Positions 52,884 through 53,521 of a stretch of 53,521 bases of DNA are shown in pieces. Origin of the DNA: Ignisphaera sp. (lineage in GTDB: Archaea > Thermoproteota > Thermoprotei_A > Sulfolobales > Ignisphaeraceae). The notes under the pieces were generated by a model. That model saw only the letters and a program-made list of their open reading frames with translations, was not told the DNA's origin and ran no database searches. The stretch is taken from positions 1 to 53,521 of the forward strand of contig JAWBKZ010000007.1 of the NCBI GenBank assembly GCA_038831005.1. Direction: 5' to 3'. How positions within the stretch are numbered: position 1 is the stretch's first letter; every line of letters starts with the position of its first letter. A program made the translations under genes and the position numbers.

Positions 52884-53521
52884 TCAACTATACGCTTTAA
52901 CTATAGGTTTTAATTCTATTCCTAAGTCTTTTGCTAATTCATCAACACCTTTGGCAAAGAATGCCCCTATTATTACTAGCTTTGGCTTTAGGTTATGTAC
53001 TTCTCCATATAATTTTCCTATTCTGTAGAGCTCGAGAAGATCACTTTTATCAACTCTTGATTTAACCTCTAGCAATATGTGTTCCTTATCTCTTATAACA
53101 ATATCGACTTCAACAATAGAAGGTCTCTGATAAACAACACCTTTATCGTCATAGTAAATCCATCGAGATACTCTAGCAACACCTAGAGCTTCTTCAACAA
53201 CATACTTCATAGCTTCTCTAAATCCTTCATCAGTTAGAATACCAAATCTATGAGCTATAGCATTCATAATTCTACCGAAATCCCGTAACTCTTCTTCAAC
53301 TCTTAGAACTCTTTCTTCTAATTTTGCAACTCTTTCAGAGAGTTCAGCAAATCTCTCTTCAAGCTTAATCACCCTCTCCTCCAATCTAGCAAACCTTTCT
53401 TCTAATTTTGCAACTCTTTCAGAGAGTTCAGCAAATCTCTCTTCAAGCTTAATCACCCTCTCCTCCAATCTAGCAAACCTTTCTTCTAATTTTGCAACTC
53501 TTTCAGAGAGTTCAGCAAATC
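52884..53521 (-). CDS. Coiled-coil protein with PD-(D/E)XK nuclease-like domain (partial)
   Basis: The frame is open to the right edge, so the N-terminus lies outside; any internal Met is not the real start. A coiled coil of 28-residue repeats (FAELSERVAKLEERFARLEE and continuation) is followed by a domain with LRDFGRIMNAIAHRFGILTD, an EALGVARVSRW segment and the nuclease-like core VEVDIVIRDKEHILLEVKSR. It has the same architecture as the gene at 31593-32342, but the repeat and domain sequences are clearly different, so they are distant paralogues. Function unknown. Confidence 0.75.
   Translation of the reverse strand, partial: FAELSERVAKLEERFARLEERVIKLEERFAELSERVAKLEERFARLEERVIKLEERFAELSERVAKLEERVLRVEEELRDFGRIMNAIAHRFGILTDEGFREAMKYVVEEALGVARVSRWIYYDDKGVVYQRPSIVEVDIVIRDKEHILLEVKSRVDKSDLLELYRIGKLYGEVHNLKPKLVIIGAFFAKGVDELAKDLGIELKPIVKAYS
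53317..53521 (-). repeat. 84-bp coding tandem repeat (at least 2.4 copies)
   Basis: Units begin at 53317, 53401 and 53485 with a period of exactly 84 bases and almost perfect identity. They encode the 28-residue coiled-coil unit. The array is cut by the window edge. Confidence 0.9.

Noticed and set aside
53317-53521. Second repeat block as CRISPR or satellite
   Set aside because: Same reason: contiguous 84-bp units inside a coding frame with heptad structure.

Overview
The window looks like chromosomal DNA of a hyperthermophilic crenarchaeon. The evidence is low overall GC with a very GC-rich tRNA, archaeal TATA boxes, GGTGA-type ribosome binding sites, frequent TTG and GTG starts, an archaeal XPD helicase, a sulfhydrogenase-type NiFe hydrogenase and an Aeropyrum-type O-phosphoserine sulfhydrylase. 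An Ignisphaera-like member of the Thermoprotei is my best guess. That is inference from gene content, not a database match.

Layout, left to right. (1) 1-5.8 kb: the end of an anchored solute-binding protein, two Dpp/Opp-type permeases, a Thr-rich anchored surface protein and a TIM-barrel glycosidase-like protein, probably one uptake and degradation locus. (2) 5.8-8.2 kb: a MoaB-family protein, a double-domain KaiC-like ATPase and a small partner. (3) 8.4-17.6 kb: a four-gene cytosolic hydrogenase operon (hydBGDA order, minus strand), a CitG-like gene, a C/D box sRNA, XPD, a HypE-like protein without the catalytic C-terminal Cys, and a LarE-like PP-loop sulfurtransferase. (4) 18.1-21 kb: two unknown surface proteins, one with three repeated domains and one beta-propeller. 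(5) 21.3-22.1 kb: a HEPN/MNT pair. (6) 22.5-30.1 kb: a complete Dpp/Opp-type ABC transporter with a 908-residue anchored binding protein.

(7) 30.8-36.5 kb is an accessory zone ending at tRNA-Arg(CCG). It holds a repeat-bearing coiled-coil nuclease-like gene, remnants of a TnpB-like transposase and a zinc ribbon, one intact unknown gene, and a run of broken genes: an AbrB-like gene with a nonsense codon, an HsdR_N-like nuclease with a one-base frameshift in an A6 run, and a winged-helix gene with several lesions. (8) 37.4-41 kb: an NfnSL-type transhydrogenase pair and O-phosphoserine sulfhydrylase. (9) 41.3-44.9 kb: a decayed vapBC pair, a methanogenesis-marker-8-like gene (DUF2099) and an AAA ATPase whose promoter carries a 20-bp perfect palindrome. 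(10) 45.4-51.4 kb: a UppP-family phosphatase and a complete pstSCAB-phoU phosphate operon. (11) 51.8-53.5 kb: a multiply frameshifted NMT1-type binding protein pseudogene and a second coiled-coil nuclease-like gene running off the window.

Hydrogenase (NADPH side), NfnSL (NADPH/NADH/ferredoxin) and sulfur-handling enzymes suggest redox and sulfur metabolism typical of anaerobic thermophiles. The two Dpp systems suggest peptide or oligosaccharide use. The main unusual observations are an apparent ATT start codon for hydB, the lesion-rich zone beside tRNA-Arg, the operator-like palindrome, and the DUF2099 gene in an apparent non-methanogen.
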